Of a DNA stretch of 64,000 bases, positions 25,555-38,472 are shown in pieces. Origin of the DNA: Tyto alba (lineage: Eukaryota > Chordata > Aves > Strigiformes > Tytonidae); assembly GCF_018691265.1 (NCBI RefSeq), contig NW_024881282.1, positions 47,907,853-47,971,852 on the forward strand, in the 5' to 3' direction. Position 1 is the stretch's first letter; each line of letters starts with the position of its first letter. The position numbers and the translations under genes were made by a program. The notes under the pieces were generated by a model. It saw only the letters and a list, made by a program, of their open reading frames with translations. It was not told the DNA's origin and searched no databases.

Positions 25555-28500
25555 CACTGGCTGCATAAAAATTCCCTACCACTATCAAAATATATATAAA
25601 TAAATAAGTACCCATCTCTGCGGAAGAATGGGAGGTCTTGACAGATTCAGGGATGCAAGCTCAGTGGGAGAGAGATGCATCCCAAATCCATTTTCATCCA
25701 AACAAACCCCAAGCTTTTGTACACATATCTTCTGACTGTGGTTTTGAAAGTTTACACCCTTGGAGCATACCTGGCAGCAGCTGAAAATGGTAAGTGCTCC
25801 AAATCCATTTCATGTAATCACAACCGTGACCTCCCTGCCTCTGTCCTCCAGGAAAGATTCTGGAGGCACATGCCATGTGAAGAAAACTGAAAACAAATTG
25901 ATTATTTATTTGTGTTATCATCATCCCCTCCCAGATTAAATGAGAGACTTCTATTACATGGCAGACTTTTGCTTCACTAAATCCTGGGTTTTTACTTTGC
26001 TTTTTCAGATTCATTTTTATCCTTCTTTTTCCCCCTTGTGCAAGCCTTACTGTCTTCCTTTTTAACTGCAATTATCACTTTTCAATACTAATCCTATCCC
26101 AAGCAGCCTAAATTTCCACCCTTTTGTACTGAACAAGAGTCCTCAACATTTGATCCAGTAACTGTTTTTTTTTTACCCTCTAATCCCTCATTTGCCACCT
26201 CTGCATACAACATGGATCTTTCTGTACCTGAACAAGTTATTTTCCACACTCATTATCTCATCATTTGTACTTCTTGCCTCATTCTCTTGTGCATAGGATT
26301 ACCAATTCCTTTTCTGTCCAATAAACCTTGTTCTTTTCTTGTTTTACCTCTAATCTTATTTTCTGAAAATATATTTCAAGCCCTTTTTTTCCTATTGAAT
26401 TAATGTTTCATGCTCAGACTTTAACGGAGTACTTTGAGCTCTTGCTTTGTATGGTGTAACAAAGAAAATCAATGATAATCAAAAAGTGTACCAAAATACA
26501 CAAGCCAGAATCATAAAAGAATTGTTCCAATGTGTTATACGCACACATATATTGTAGTTAAGCTATGCTATCTCCCTGTTGAGTTCTGATGAACCTCCGT
26601 CTGTACCAGTACACAAGATAGAAAAAGGCTTCCCTCCTACTGGGCTGCATAAGCCTAGAGAGAAGGAGGGGAGTTTTCAATGCCTCACGCTGAGTTAATA
26701 TTACCAGCTATTTGTAAGGGTAGAACCATTTTTATTTCACAGACAATCACATTTGGATTAGACAGCCAGCATCGCCAGACACAGACAGTCCGACTCCTAC
26801 CATAGCCAAGTTTACTAAACTCTAAAGACAACTTGATGTGTTCCCTTAGACTTCACTGATAATTCTCCCTAAATATAGCTTCTGTTTGAACGAAAAAGAG
26901 AAAAAAGATGCAAAGAGAGAACACAGAGAACAGTTCAGTCATACAAAGAAGCATTTCTTTAATTGTAATAAAGATTTTATACATAGATATTTTTTTATAG
27001 AGAAAGAAGAGCTTTGTCAACTTCCCTGGCACCAATGGCTTTAATCAGACAGCAAAGACCCTCCATCTTTAGGCAGAGCGCCACAGGCAGGCGATGCCAG
27101 GGCATTCACATGCCAGATCCCACATCTGGGCAAACAGTTCATGGGGTATCATTTTTGCCTACATGATCTGGAGGGCCTGGGGCCACAGGGCACTGAAGCA
27201 AGCTGCACGTTCCTGAAATGACCCTCGGCGAGACAGTACTGATGCATGGAGCCAGGCTCCCACGCCCCAAGAGCTGGCGTGAGAACCAGATTTTCCTCTC
27301 CAGCTCCTTCACAGACAGTCCCTTTGTGAGTGACAGAGCTGACACATCCTCAGTTCCCTCCAGAATACTGTCACAGTGTTTGCCTGTATGTTTACACCCC
27401 AAATATTTCCCGTTTAGACAAGATATAAATAGACATGGCTGTAGAAGAACTCTGGTTCATTTTCAGGTTTGTGACATCTGGATCAACTAGAAGTTTATAC
27501 CACCGAACACTATTTCCTCAAAAATGAGTCTTTAAAAGCAAGCAATCCAATATACACTGTACTTGGATTACATTATTTCAGAACATCTGCAGCGATACAA
27601 ACATCCAAAAAGCAGAACAGATTGCAAGGATTTAAACCTGCATTACTGTTAGTTTTACTTTTACAGTTTCATGCAAAAAGCTATGAATAACCAAAAGCAT
27701 TCAGAGAGGTTAATGGGGTTGATTTGCTAGACTACATGCACTTCTATAACACTGAAATAACAGATTTCTTTTACTTAGAAATGGAAGGATTACGATCAGA
27801 TGTCTAGAGGGCAAGCACCAAGAAGTCTGTGAAACCTTATCAGACTATCTTTTATGTGCAGTATTGTTAGAAATAATGTAATTAAGGACAGTAATATGGA
27901 TTTCTCAAATAAATTATGCTAGTTATATTATCATTTTTAAATTATAATTAAATATTCAATTATAAGAAACACAAAGGAGATTCAAAAATTACATTGCATG
28001 TCTGTCATGGTGAATATGTTTTAAATTAACATAGCAACTCATTAAAACCAGCTGATTTTATGGAACTACATATGACAGTTTTACTATGTGCTTCCACTGA
28101 CATTAAAGTCAAAATCAATATACAGTACTACGAAGGAAGACACTTCCATCCCACTTAAATCCTCTTCCTTTCGTGCCACTTTTTACTCAGCTTTTTTCCA
28201 CGGAGCTCATTTACAGTGCAGCTCCACAAATACTCCTACAATGTCAGTGAACAAATGACAAATTCTGTGCAGGAGTGGCCCAAGGCAAGCAGGAACTTAA
28301 AATGGCTTCATCATCAAAACCAGAGATTTTCCTGTGCTACCTAACCTGCATACCTCAATGTTCAGGGAAATTCCCCAAAATCTGCTCTGAAATATGTTTA
28401 TCCAAATATAGCTCGATTGTTAAGAACTACTTGAGAACTAAGCACATATGGTAAGTGGTTTCAGAATAAACAGGCATTATGCATAGACTTCAAATTAGAC

Positions 28501-31257
28501 TGGAAATAAAACCCTTGCTTTCCCACTTTAGAATAAAAGGAGTCTGAGCAAGCTGCAAGCAGTTGAAAGTTTATTCTATTAATCTTCTTCCTCCCATTCC
28601 TAATATATTATAAATAAGCATATTACTACATGTTTTTGAAAACATATTAAGCAGAATTGAAGGAAAGTGAAGCTTATCTTAATTCAAAAAACATTAGGGC
28701 ATTATCACTTACTAAAATTCTCTTTTATATGGTAGGAGAAATTTGATATAAGAAGGAGTGAATGTAAGCATTTAGTTTTTGGTTATTTTCTCACCAGTTT
28801 AAATAACTTTCTGAAAGTCAAAACACTGTATTTAAGAAATCCCTAAAGGCTCAGTTCAAAAAGAATTTGAGGTGTAAGTAAACTCTGAAAATTTAAATTG
28901 GTAATGAAAACTTAGTTTAGTTTGGGTAAGGTCATCTACAAACTCTGCAGCTTTCACCCAATCAAACGTCAGCTTTTTTTCCTACAAATTCTGAATGTTT
29001 CTACTCCATGTTTTTAAGCAGAAGTTACATTCCATTTAAATGCAGGTGAATTCTACATACATGATGAAAGAAAACATTACAATAATTTAATTTATATAGC
29101 CTAGTTTAAGGAAACATCCTTTAAAACCCATCAATTTAGATACTTCCTGATAAGTAAAACATTGGTCATTTTAAATAGACTCTTGTATTACCACTATAAG
29201 ATGTTAAATAAAGATCAAGTCCTTCTCATACCCATTATTATAATCTTCAAGAAAAGCACCACAGTTAGTAATATTATAATCAATATTATCTTGTATGCAA
29301 AGATAATATCACAGCCTTACTGGGGAAAGAATAAAGCCACACCTTTGTACCCACTATGAGAACAACTTAAGCACTTCAAGACTCTCAGCCAGATGTAACT
29401 GCAAGTGCTCTCTTCCAATACTCCTTTGAAAACAGAAGCTTTCAACTTAAGAGCTTACAAACAGCTCTAACTTCTGCACAGTTTAAGCTATTGCTCCTCT
29501 CACAGTACTTTCTTTAATTGGCTGCCAAATATACTATTTCACCTCATCTTAAGTGACCTTGAAGCAAACCGCCATGAAGTTGTCCCCGCAGGAGACAAAT
29601 TTTAATATTGTGAAATGACCTGGCAAGCATATTTACACTGCAGGCAATACTGGGCTTTCAGCAGCTGGGGTACCATGCCCTCAGATGTCATACCCCATCG
29701 CTAAGTTACCACCATATTCTCACATTTTTAATATTGCTTTATGTACCTGAGGAGATATCCTATAGCTTTGTTCACAGAGATCATATTTCCCCACACCACC
29801 ACCCAGTCACATAAACTAGAGCAGAACTTGTCAAGTAGCTTGAGGTGAACATGAAATTAAGCATACTGGGGAACAAGTGATTTTACCTGTCTTAATACTA
29901 TGAAGTGGGCTCTTTTGTGCTTCAAGTTAGAGTAAAATCCAACATCTAATCAACAGCACCAGGGCTAACTCACCAAGCCTTGAAGAACTTCCAAACCTGC
30001 TGTGAAACTGCATGGGGAAAGCTAGGAAAGACCCTGACAAAGCCCTTGTAAGATCCAGGCCATCAAGCAGAACAAGGGAAATCCAGTTTGTGGAGCTGTC
30101 CAGGAGGTTTAAGACAAGGGAGTTTCCCTGTCCAGATTGACAGGAAATGTGTATTATTTATTTCTCCCACACTTTTCCATATAGTATTTGTTGACCTTCC
30201 TTATATCTCATGTGAGTGACACAGTTGAAGAGGAAGTTAGAAGGATGGTCCCTTTCCCAAATTCACCACTGTGTTTTATCTATACACTTGGAAACGAAGT
30301 CAGATAAACAGAAGTAAAATCTTTACAGGGAAGGTTATTTAACAAATATGTTGTCAGGCCCTATCATGTCATTTTTTCTCTGTCACTTCATATTTATTAT
30401 TTGTTCCTAATGCACCCTGGTCTCCAGATGATAGGAACATTTGCTAGTCAATACGTGAAAGTAAGTTAATCATGATGAATCATTTGCCAAGACTGACCTT
30501 TCCACAGCAGCTCTCCTGCCCCTCAACACCCGCAATATGATTGTGAGTCAAATATGAAGCTGTGTTCATTGTAACTCAATAACCTAATAACTGATAATAT
30601 TGTGTTCTGGATTTTAGCTTTTTCTTAAAGCAAAAAGAAATATCCAGGCCTTAAAAATAAAAATAAATAAGGGAAAGGCTCACTAATCAACCTTGTACAG
30701 GAAACAAGAACTTCCCAGTACTGTCTTCTTCACAACATTGCCCAGCAATATTCATTAAAACATTTGGTGAAATTTGGTGTTAACCCCATCCCATTAGTTT
30801 ACAGCACTGGAGCAGGGGGAGGGAGGAATCTATGAAAAATAAGTCTGTCCAGATTTACAAATCTGGGTGCGGAGAAGGTTAGGAAAGGGTGTTATCTTCA
30901 CCTGGTGGAGGTACTCCCCCCCACTCTCAGTTCTTTCCATGTACAAGACCTGAAAATACCTTAGGGTCTTGCAGATGAATGAGATCACATGCGTAGCCTG
31001 TGAAACCACCTAATTTTACCTCTGGCAACGGAAGTCTGTTCCCATAGAATGAATGGTTATACACTTTTTCAACAAAGTTAGGTCTGACAATTACCAATCT
31101 AGTCTTAAGCCACTGGAATAACGCTTCTAGAGAAAAATAGATTTTATACTAACATTTTGTCCTGTGTAACAACCTGAATAAGGCCATTTCATCTGAGCAG
31201 AACACACAATCACCTCTCAAATAAGGTAGGTATATGTTGTGTCATCATACTTTCATT
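25552..31257. other. AT-rich non-coding block
   Basis: 5.7 kb without a supportable gene. The 125-codon open frame on the minus strand (25694-26071) has no recognisable motif. 27050-27420 is moderately GC-richer. 27880-27965 is rich in TAAT/ATTA words. Confidence 0.6.
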
Positions 31258-31283
31258 AAAAAAAAAAAAAAAAAAAAAAAAAA
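31258..31283. repeat. Homopolymer A26
   Basis: Uninterrupted A26. Confidence 0.95.
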
Positions 31284-31705
31284 TCAAACAAGACACACCA
31301 ACAAAACCAGATTTTCTGTAGGCAGAAGAGGGAAGGATGGTGACAAAAAATAGAGTTCTCTGAAGAAAAATGGAGCACAGAAATGTTTAATTCGTGTCAG
31401 TTAAGTTTAAAAAGGAAAATGCAATAGCTCTGCTTCCCATAGACTGAATTTTTCATTCACTTTTTAATTCCCAGGAAAGTCAGTTGGACCCTTTCCAGAG
31501 ACTTCACAGAGCTAGATCAGAGTTCTTCTACCATAACAATAGCCTTCTTATTTGTCCCAATTCACTAGGACATTCATGCATGCCCATGCCACAGAGGAAT
31601 ATTTGGCTGAGATGTGCATTTCCGCCCCCCCCCAGAAATGCAATTTCTGACAACTATTGCAACCATGCTTCAGCCATTATTGGTACATCTGCTATATCTT
31701 CTGTT
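31284..31705. other. Non-coding spacer between two A-rich tracts
   Basis: About 420 bases of complex sequence bounded on both sides by A-tracts (A26 and an A/CAA tract). It contains a C9 run at 31625-31633. No known retroposon body is recognisable in it. Confidence 0.5.
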
Positions 31706-31791
31706 AAAAAAAAAAAAAAAACAAACAACAACAACAACAAAAAAAAAAACAAAAAAACAAAACAAACAAACAAAAAAAAACCACACACACA
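31706..31791. repeat. A-rich (CAA)n/(AAAC)n tract
   Basis: A16, then CAACAACAACAA, then mixed A/C units over about 85 bases, ending in CACACACA just beyond. Confidence 0.9.
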
Positions 31792-34700
31792 GAAATAAAA
31801 TCCTCCCACTTTCCTCCTAAAAGGGTGCCAAACAGCTATGAAGTACGTTAATCAAGTTTCTATGATTTTGCATGACTTCAGGCAAGCAAAGAAAATAAGC
31901 CAGTGCAATAGCCAGTGATACAGAAGATGAAGTATTGCATTGATTTGCTTGTTATATTACCACAACTCTTCTTATGCCACTTGCAAAAACATTGGGGAAT
32001 TATAGCTTCCCCCCGTCCTTATCTCTTATACTCTCTTACACCCATACCCCGCTCTGAGGGAGATGTTCATTTCCTGGGTTATAAAATGGCAACCTAGATA
32101 TCTTCCACATGTTTCAGTGAAGCTTAGTGAAACACAAATCTATATAATACAAGAGAATAGCATGGAGACAGGATGAAGTAATGGACTTTTACTCTGTCTC
32201 TTTTTCATACTGCAGAAACAGATGAGACAGTTATATCAGTCCATGTGTCTACAAAAGCCATGATGGGGCTATCACTTTTAGCATCAATTAGAGCTGCCTT
32301 CAGCCACCTCATGTTGTGAGAGAGCTAACCAAATCCCTCATTGTCCCATGGTTTAGGGATGAGATACCTTCCCAAACCACTTGCTTTTAATACATTTCAC
32401 ACGCACCTGAAAATTTGATGCAAATACTTGCACTTCCATTCTATCTCTTAATAAAACCAAATGAGAAAAACTATGAATATTTAAGCCCTGCCTGGTCTTC
32501 ATACAAATTGAATAAATTCTTAGAGACTTTTTTTTTTTTTTTTCTTCTCCATGTGACTATTATACCATACTTTTAAGCAATAGAATTACATACAGATGAC
32601 GTGTTCTTCATCACAGCTGAATTTGATCTCTGTTGTGATGTTTTAATAACAAGGTATAAACAGCATGCACATAATAGCAGGCTGAACGGAGTTTAAAAAT
32701 AAGTCTTCTCTTCAAAAGTAATAATAGCACATTCTCTTCTCTGCTGCTGCTTTAGGTAATGACTTTATTTGGGTAACAACTGTCAGATTCATGGAAACAT
32801 TTTGAAGAGTGAGAATGTTGAAATACTTTCTATAACAGTGATCACAACAGCTATGAAGATGACAGAAAGAGACTTTTCAAGAGAAGCTCAAGACAGAAAA
32901 AGAAATTTCATAAATGTTCGTCACATATTACTGGTATAACTCACCCCTCCTAGGTAATGATTTCTATCCATTTGATTGAACTTTCTTTACTTACAAGAAA
33001 TAAAATACAGTTGATTTGAGGTTTTATATATAAATTTGTTTCTTTTTTTAATGTATCACTGGAATATTAAAAGTGGGCTCTGACACTGGACTATAGCTAT
33101 GATTCTCTCCACTCATTTATTATGGAATTTCATAAATGTCAATGGTCAAAGTATCATGTTGTATGTGTAATACTATGTTCATTGTGTATTTCACAACAGT
33201 AAAAAAATTCCCTACTTTTTAAAAATGGCTCAAAATTATTACTAAGGAAAAGCTAAGTTTGAGATATACACTATTAGAATAATGCCATTGCCATTAAAAA
33301 AAAACAAAACAAAAAAAAAAAACTAAACCTGCTTTATTGTATTTTTACAAATTCAGCATGACTTTTAAAAGTACAAAAGAGCATTTCCACATTTCTGATA
33401 TATTCTGTCAGAAAACGCACTGGAACTTGTTGATAAAAGTATTTATTGAGATATGACAGGATTTGTTTAGAGAATATATAAAAGATTTTTATCAGTTACT
33501 CACAGATATTTACACATACTTCCCCTTCTCTCCTTTCCCCAGATCATAGGGATCACCAAAAGGCTTCTCATTAGAGCTTCTCATTGTCACAGGAAGTCTT
33601 ACATGTCTCCTTCAAATTGAAGATGTTCACTCTTCTAACGTAATTCCCCACTAATCTCATTATGTTTTCTTATATGCATGAGGTGGCAATGGACTTTTCC
33701 CAGTATACACTAAAGCACAGCTAACATCACTTATGATAAGGGCACTTTAATACAAATTACATATTAAATACTGTTATTACCAACCTGTTTGATGTCTTTC
33801 ATTTATAAACAGTTTCAGGGCTATTTATTTTCCAATTCATAGATTTCACTTGCACAGAGGCCCACACTCAAGTAATATAGAAGAAAGAAACACAATCTGA
33901 ATTCAGCCAGTGTCATGAGGGATGAGCAATATTTACAACGTGATATATCATCGTGATGGTGCCCAGTAATAGCCAATCTTTACTTGCATGCATAGTGTAT
34001 ATCTTCATGTCAATGAGGAAAAATGCATAAAAGAATCACCTCTATGAAACTTTGAAAAATACCCATTTTCACATAGTCAAAGTTTGAAAGAATAAAAAAA
34101 AAAAAATGCAATTTTTGGGTGAAGAGTGATCTCCTTTCTAACAACTCTTACATGACAAAATCATAATGAACTACTCAGATAATTTGCTAGGAAAGCCAGC
34201 TAGAACTGGATAGAATCACAAAGCAATTGTGTAAAATCCCTAAATCATGAAAATTATGCTTCAGCAATACAAAAGTGTAGAGGCTCTGATAGCAACACGA
34301 GAACCCATGAACACACACATTTTTTCCAGAGAGACTATGTTTCCATGCTTACAATCTGGCAACAGCAGTCCTTCCCTTTCAGCAAACACTGTAGAAATGA
34401 GATGTCCAATGACCATGATGAGCAAGAAAAAACTAAGGACTGGCAAGGTCCCGTTAAAATTTCTGAAAAAGTAAGGGAAATCAGCACTCACATTTTAAAA
34501 ATTCCCTTCCTAGGTTCTCACCAGGTTGTTTGGGCTCTAGTCCTGACCCCATCAGCAGTCAATTTAGAGCACCTGTTAGAGTCCAGCCATCACCTCTGCT
34601 TCTGGGACCTAGCCCATCTTTCATAAGATTCTTGTAAGACTTTTTCCTATGAGGTATGTGTAAATTGATTCACATTTGAATAATTCAGAGGAAAATTAAA

Positions 34701-35621
34701 ATAATGCTTCTCAAAGATGAAGATCTCCATCCTAATTTGTTGTTGATCCACAGCATATCCCAAATAATTTCATCTTGTAATTCTATAGTGAGGTTTCACT
34801 TGCAAATCTTATTGCCTGTGCTTTTTATGTTAAACAAACTAAAATGAATTACAATGATTTTTTTTTTTTTCCTGCACAGAAGATGGGGTTTGGATTTTTT
34901 TTTAGGATAATCCCTACTGACTTTTTTTTTTTCCCTTCCTTTCAAATGTCACCATAAAGAAAGGAACCAGATTTTTATACAGGCAAGAAAGGCAGAGCTT
35001 TTAATTTTCTATCAGTCAGATGCATCTCGTTTGAATAAGCACATTCCTTTAAAGAACATCAACCAGAATGAATAATTATTCCCTTCTCATTTTACAAAAG
35101 TAAAATAATTGGCTGGTTTATACATATATGAGATTTTTTTTAGTGTAGGGACATAAATCTCCCACATTTCCTTTACATTCAAATGACAAATCTCCTCTTT
35201 TTTATTTCACTGTGTCTGGGAGCTCTGAATTCTATTTATACACAGGAATAAAACTCTTCCCCACCCAAAGGTTTCCTCTTGACAGATCTCCATTACATTT
35301 CTTCTGAAAAACTGGTTGCCTTTTGTCTTTTCCTATCCTTTTCCATGATCCAAAGTATCAGTCTTTATATAACATCATGTATTTTCACTCAGCTGTATTC
35401 CATTAGCCATTACAAGTATCTCCATATACATGTCCACCATGCTAAGACAGCATTCACAGCAAAACTGAGACAACAGAGCGTTACACTTTCAGTTACAATC
35501 TGGTGGTTCTGGTGTAGATACTTTTCTGAGCAAAAGAAATAGGATAAAAAAATATACAGAAAGGCTTAACAGAGGGCAGAGATAAGTGGGAGAAAGTATG
35601 TTTTAGGCCAAGACATAGGAT
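31792..35621. other. AT-rich non-coding block
   Basis: No coding evidence. It includes a T16 run (32528-32543), an A-rich tract (33296-33322) and T-runs near 34859-34870 and 34922-34932. Confidence 0.6.
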
Positions 35622-35860
35622 TATAAAAGGACTTAAACTGTAAAGGACGTCAGAAGGCCATTTAGTCCAACCCCTTGCACAAAGCCAAGCAAACTTCAAA
35701 GTCAGACCAGGCTGCTCAGGTCCTGCCAAGTTGTGTTTCAACATCCTCCAAGGGTACCCCAACTTCTCTGGGCCACCTGCTCCAGGCTCAGATAGTCTGG
35801 TGCCTCACAGCAGCCTCCAGTTCCTGAGGAGCTGAGCAACAGTATCTGAAGAGAGCACCT
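35622..35860 (-). mobile_element. CR1 LINE 3' end, minus strand
   Basis: The given strand reads GGACGTCAGAAGGCCATTTAG then TCCAACCCCTTGCACAAAGC (35668-35687), then CAGACCAGGCTGCTCAGGTC, CCAAGGGTACCCCAACTTCTC and TGGGCCACCTGCTCCAGG. This is the reverse complement of the CR1 3' UTR and last codons found in bird genomes (the usual wording being GTCCAACCCCCTGC... CAGGTTGCTCAGGGCC... CTCTGGGCAACCTGTTCCAG). The copy is 5'-truncated after about 240 bases and its octamer tail near 35622 is eroded. It is of intermediate age: easier to read than the copy at 24610 and more worn than the one at 61244. Confidence 0.85.
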
Positions 35861-36257
35861 GGAAGAGTCTCCTGACATCACTGCACTCTACATATTATAT
35901 TTGTGTGATTAATGGCTGTGGAAATTACAGGTAGCAAGCACAATGTCTACAGCACTGTTTAACATTCGAGTAAAGGGGAAGCAGAGAAAGATCACTAGAT
36001 ACCCAAAGTAGTAATTTTCCATGACCTTGTGATTAAAATACTAAGATGTAGTAATATCCTGGGCTATTCCTATATGGTAGCCATTCCACAGAGACTCTAA
36101 AAAAAAAAAAAAATCTAGCAGGAAAATATCTTAATTCCTAAATCAAGGGTGAATAAAACTGGGCAGAGAGCTGACTGACCACTACTGATGCAGGAGACAG
36201 TAAAGGACACATAGGAGCTTCCACACATCTGTAACATTCACTACTCTAGTCCTTCCC
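35861..36257. other. AT-rich non-coding spacer
   Basis: Nothing is recognised except an A-run at 36099-36113. Confidence 0.55.
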
Positions 36258-36320
36258 ATATACTATATATATATATATGTATATACATACATATATATAT
36301 ATATATATGTATGTATATAA
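36258..36320. repeat. (AT)n / (ATGT)n microsatellite with self-complementary arms
   Basis: Alternating AT with ATGTAT and ACATAC variants. The ATGTATATACATAC centre and flanking AT runs make it nearly palindromic, so it could extrude as a hairpin. Confidence 0.9.
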
Positions 36321-38437
36321 ACAAACAATAAATTCACCGAAATGCTCAGCATTGATCTACTTGTGTTCACTTCAAAGCCTACAGATCCTGCAGTGGCTTT
36401 AAAAGAACAGTCGACCTCACAGGGAGCTTTTTCAAAGACTGCCTTACAATTTCTGACTATTAACATCATTGCTAATAAAACTGCACGGATTTGCCATCAG
36501 TGTGACCTGCAAGAATCTAGATTGACAGAATGGACTGTCATCTCTTATGATAATAGTTAGGTCCTCAATAATTTCCCCAGTGTTTATTCACACAAAGAAA
36601 ATTTATTCCTATGACCTTTGCTTCCTAAAATTAAGCAGAATAATTGGATGAATTATTCTATAATTGAAACCCACAGCATGAATATTGGCAGCTCGGCTCT
36701 AGAGATTTTTACCTTTAATCCACACCTCATAAAATCTGTAATGAACACTACAATTAAATACACCAGGAAATAATAATAATAATATGGTGCTGATTAAGAA
36801 GGCCAGTAATGTTATTCAGTACTGTCATTGTCATAAACAGAATGCACAAGAGAATAATCTGATAATAGTGAATTTATGACTAGCATTCATGTTTTTGAAC
36901 TTCCTTTCAATGAACATTCTGTGTTTAAGAAAAAAAAAATGATTGAGTTATCAATTTTTATTTGAACATCAGTAGGTAAAAAGGACAAGAGACATGTGGA
37001 ACACATATAATGCAACTGCCACTACTGTATTAGAAATTAATCAGACATGCTTCTGATTCAAAAAAATGATGCTCATGGAACATTTTTCCTGTTTTCTTTT
37101 GCTTGTGTATTGTAGACAAAAGAACAGGAGACTTCAGGTAAACACATCAGCCCTCCGTAGTCTCCCACCACCAACACCTCATCAAGTGTGATCAACTGTT
37201 GTATTTTTTTTTTTCAAACCTCAGCTTATCTCCCCCTAAACACACAGCTTCCTAATAATGAACTGTCAAACACCTTTTATTTTTTTCATGTTTAGCTAAA
37301 CCTCAGTTATGCAAGAAGCAAATCAGAAAATCCACTCTGGGCAAGATTAACAGAACCATGCTTCCTGATCTAATTTTGAGTACATTTCTACAGAAATAAA
37401 TGATGCAACAAACAAAATATGACTTGAATCAACTTTTCATGAATAACATATGGTACCTATAGGTACTTATGTCACTACCATTTGCAATGTTTTGGGACCA
37501 ACTTGAACTAGACAGAATATAGTGGTTCTACACACTCAAGTCTCAGAAATAAGGAATCTTTTTCCAATGAGTTTCTGACCGAACATGTCCTTTCAAGGCA
37601 ACCTGGACTACATCTTTTCTTACACTCAGCACCCCAAAAAAAAAAACAACAGGGCTTTGAGTCTCCTGTGCTGGGTTTTATTAGAATATAAACTAATGCC
37701 TTTAAAGCAGAGGCAACTCCTCTCTGATGGGTAAGATAGGATAGCAGTAAAAAGCACATGCAAAAGCATCTCCCCTCTGTTGAGCCTGCCTTTTCCAAAA
37801 GGATTCTTTTGTTCATGCTTTCACCGTCCCTGCTGCTTCTTGCCCCCCCACACACACCCTCAGATTCTCTAGAGACCCAAAGGATCCATAAAGAAAGTCT
37901 TCCTGTGCGTTTTCTCCTTGTTGTTCCCAGGAATTACCATCCTCCTGCACATTTATTTCCCACCCCCCAGGAACAAGCCGTCAGCCTCCTTCCACAGCCT
38001 TCATCAAACCCAGCGCACAGCAGGCAGGACAAGGCAAACAGGCAGCTGCCTTCTTCCCTGCAGCCCCACCATGTATGAGAGACCAAACAAAGGAATTAAA
38101 TAGCTATATAGCCCATGACACTTTAATAGACTTATTCCGTTACCAGTGAATGATTTAACTAAGATTAGAGGACTTTAGAGTTAATATATTGTCCTGACAT
38201 TCACTGCCAGTTTTTAAAGGTCCATCCTCTTCACTATCAATCTGCAATTCCCCCCACAGGCATATAGCCTCCCAGACAGCTCACAAAGCCTGAGGTAAGC
38301 AGGCAGCTAAGCCAAGTCATTTGCATTTATTATTTTGTAAAATTTTACAGGGCAGTCAAATCTATAAAAGATTACCAAACTTAAAATATGCACTGTGTTA
38401 GGCATCTATTGGATACTTCCAATGCACACGCCCACAG
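36321..38437. other. AT-rich block turning GC-richer at right
   Basis: A short (AAT)n run lies at 36769-36784. 37550-38075 is moderately GC- and pyrimidine-rich, with overlapping short open frames on both strands but no identifiable protein. Confidence 0.55.

Positions 38438-38469
<32 letters not shown>
38438..38469. repeat. Homopolymer A32
   Basis: The longest uninterrupted A-run in the window. Confidence 0.95.

Positions 38470-38472
<3 letters not shown>

Noticed and set aside
25694..26071. 125-codon minus-strand open frame
   Set aside because: It has no motif, no splice-site context and ordinary AT-rich surroundings. This length is expected by chance a few times in 64 kb.
29935..30120. 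Possible CR1 fragment (AAATCCAACATC and neighbouring CCAGG/CTGTCC words)
   Set aside because: The words do not follow CR1 order and the rest does not match.
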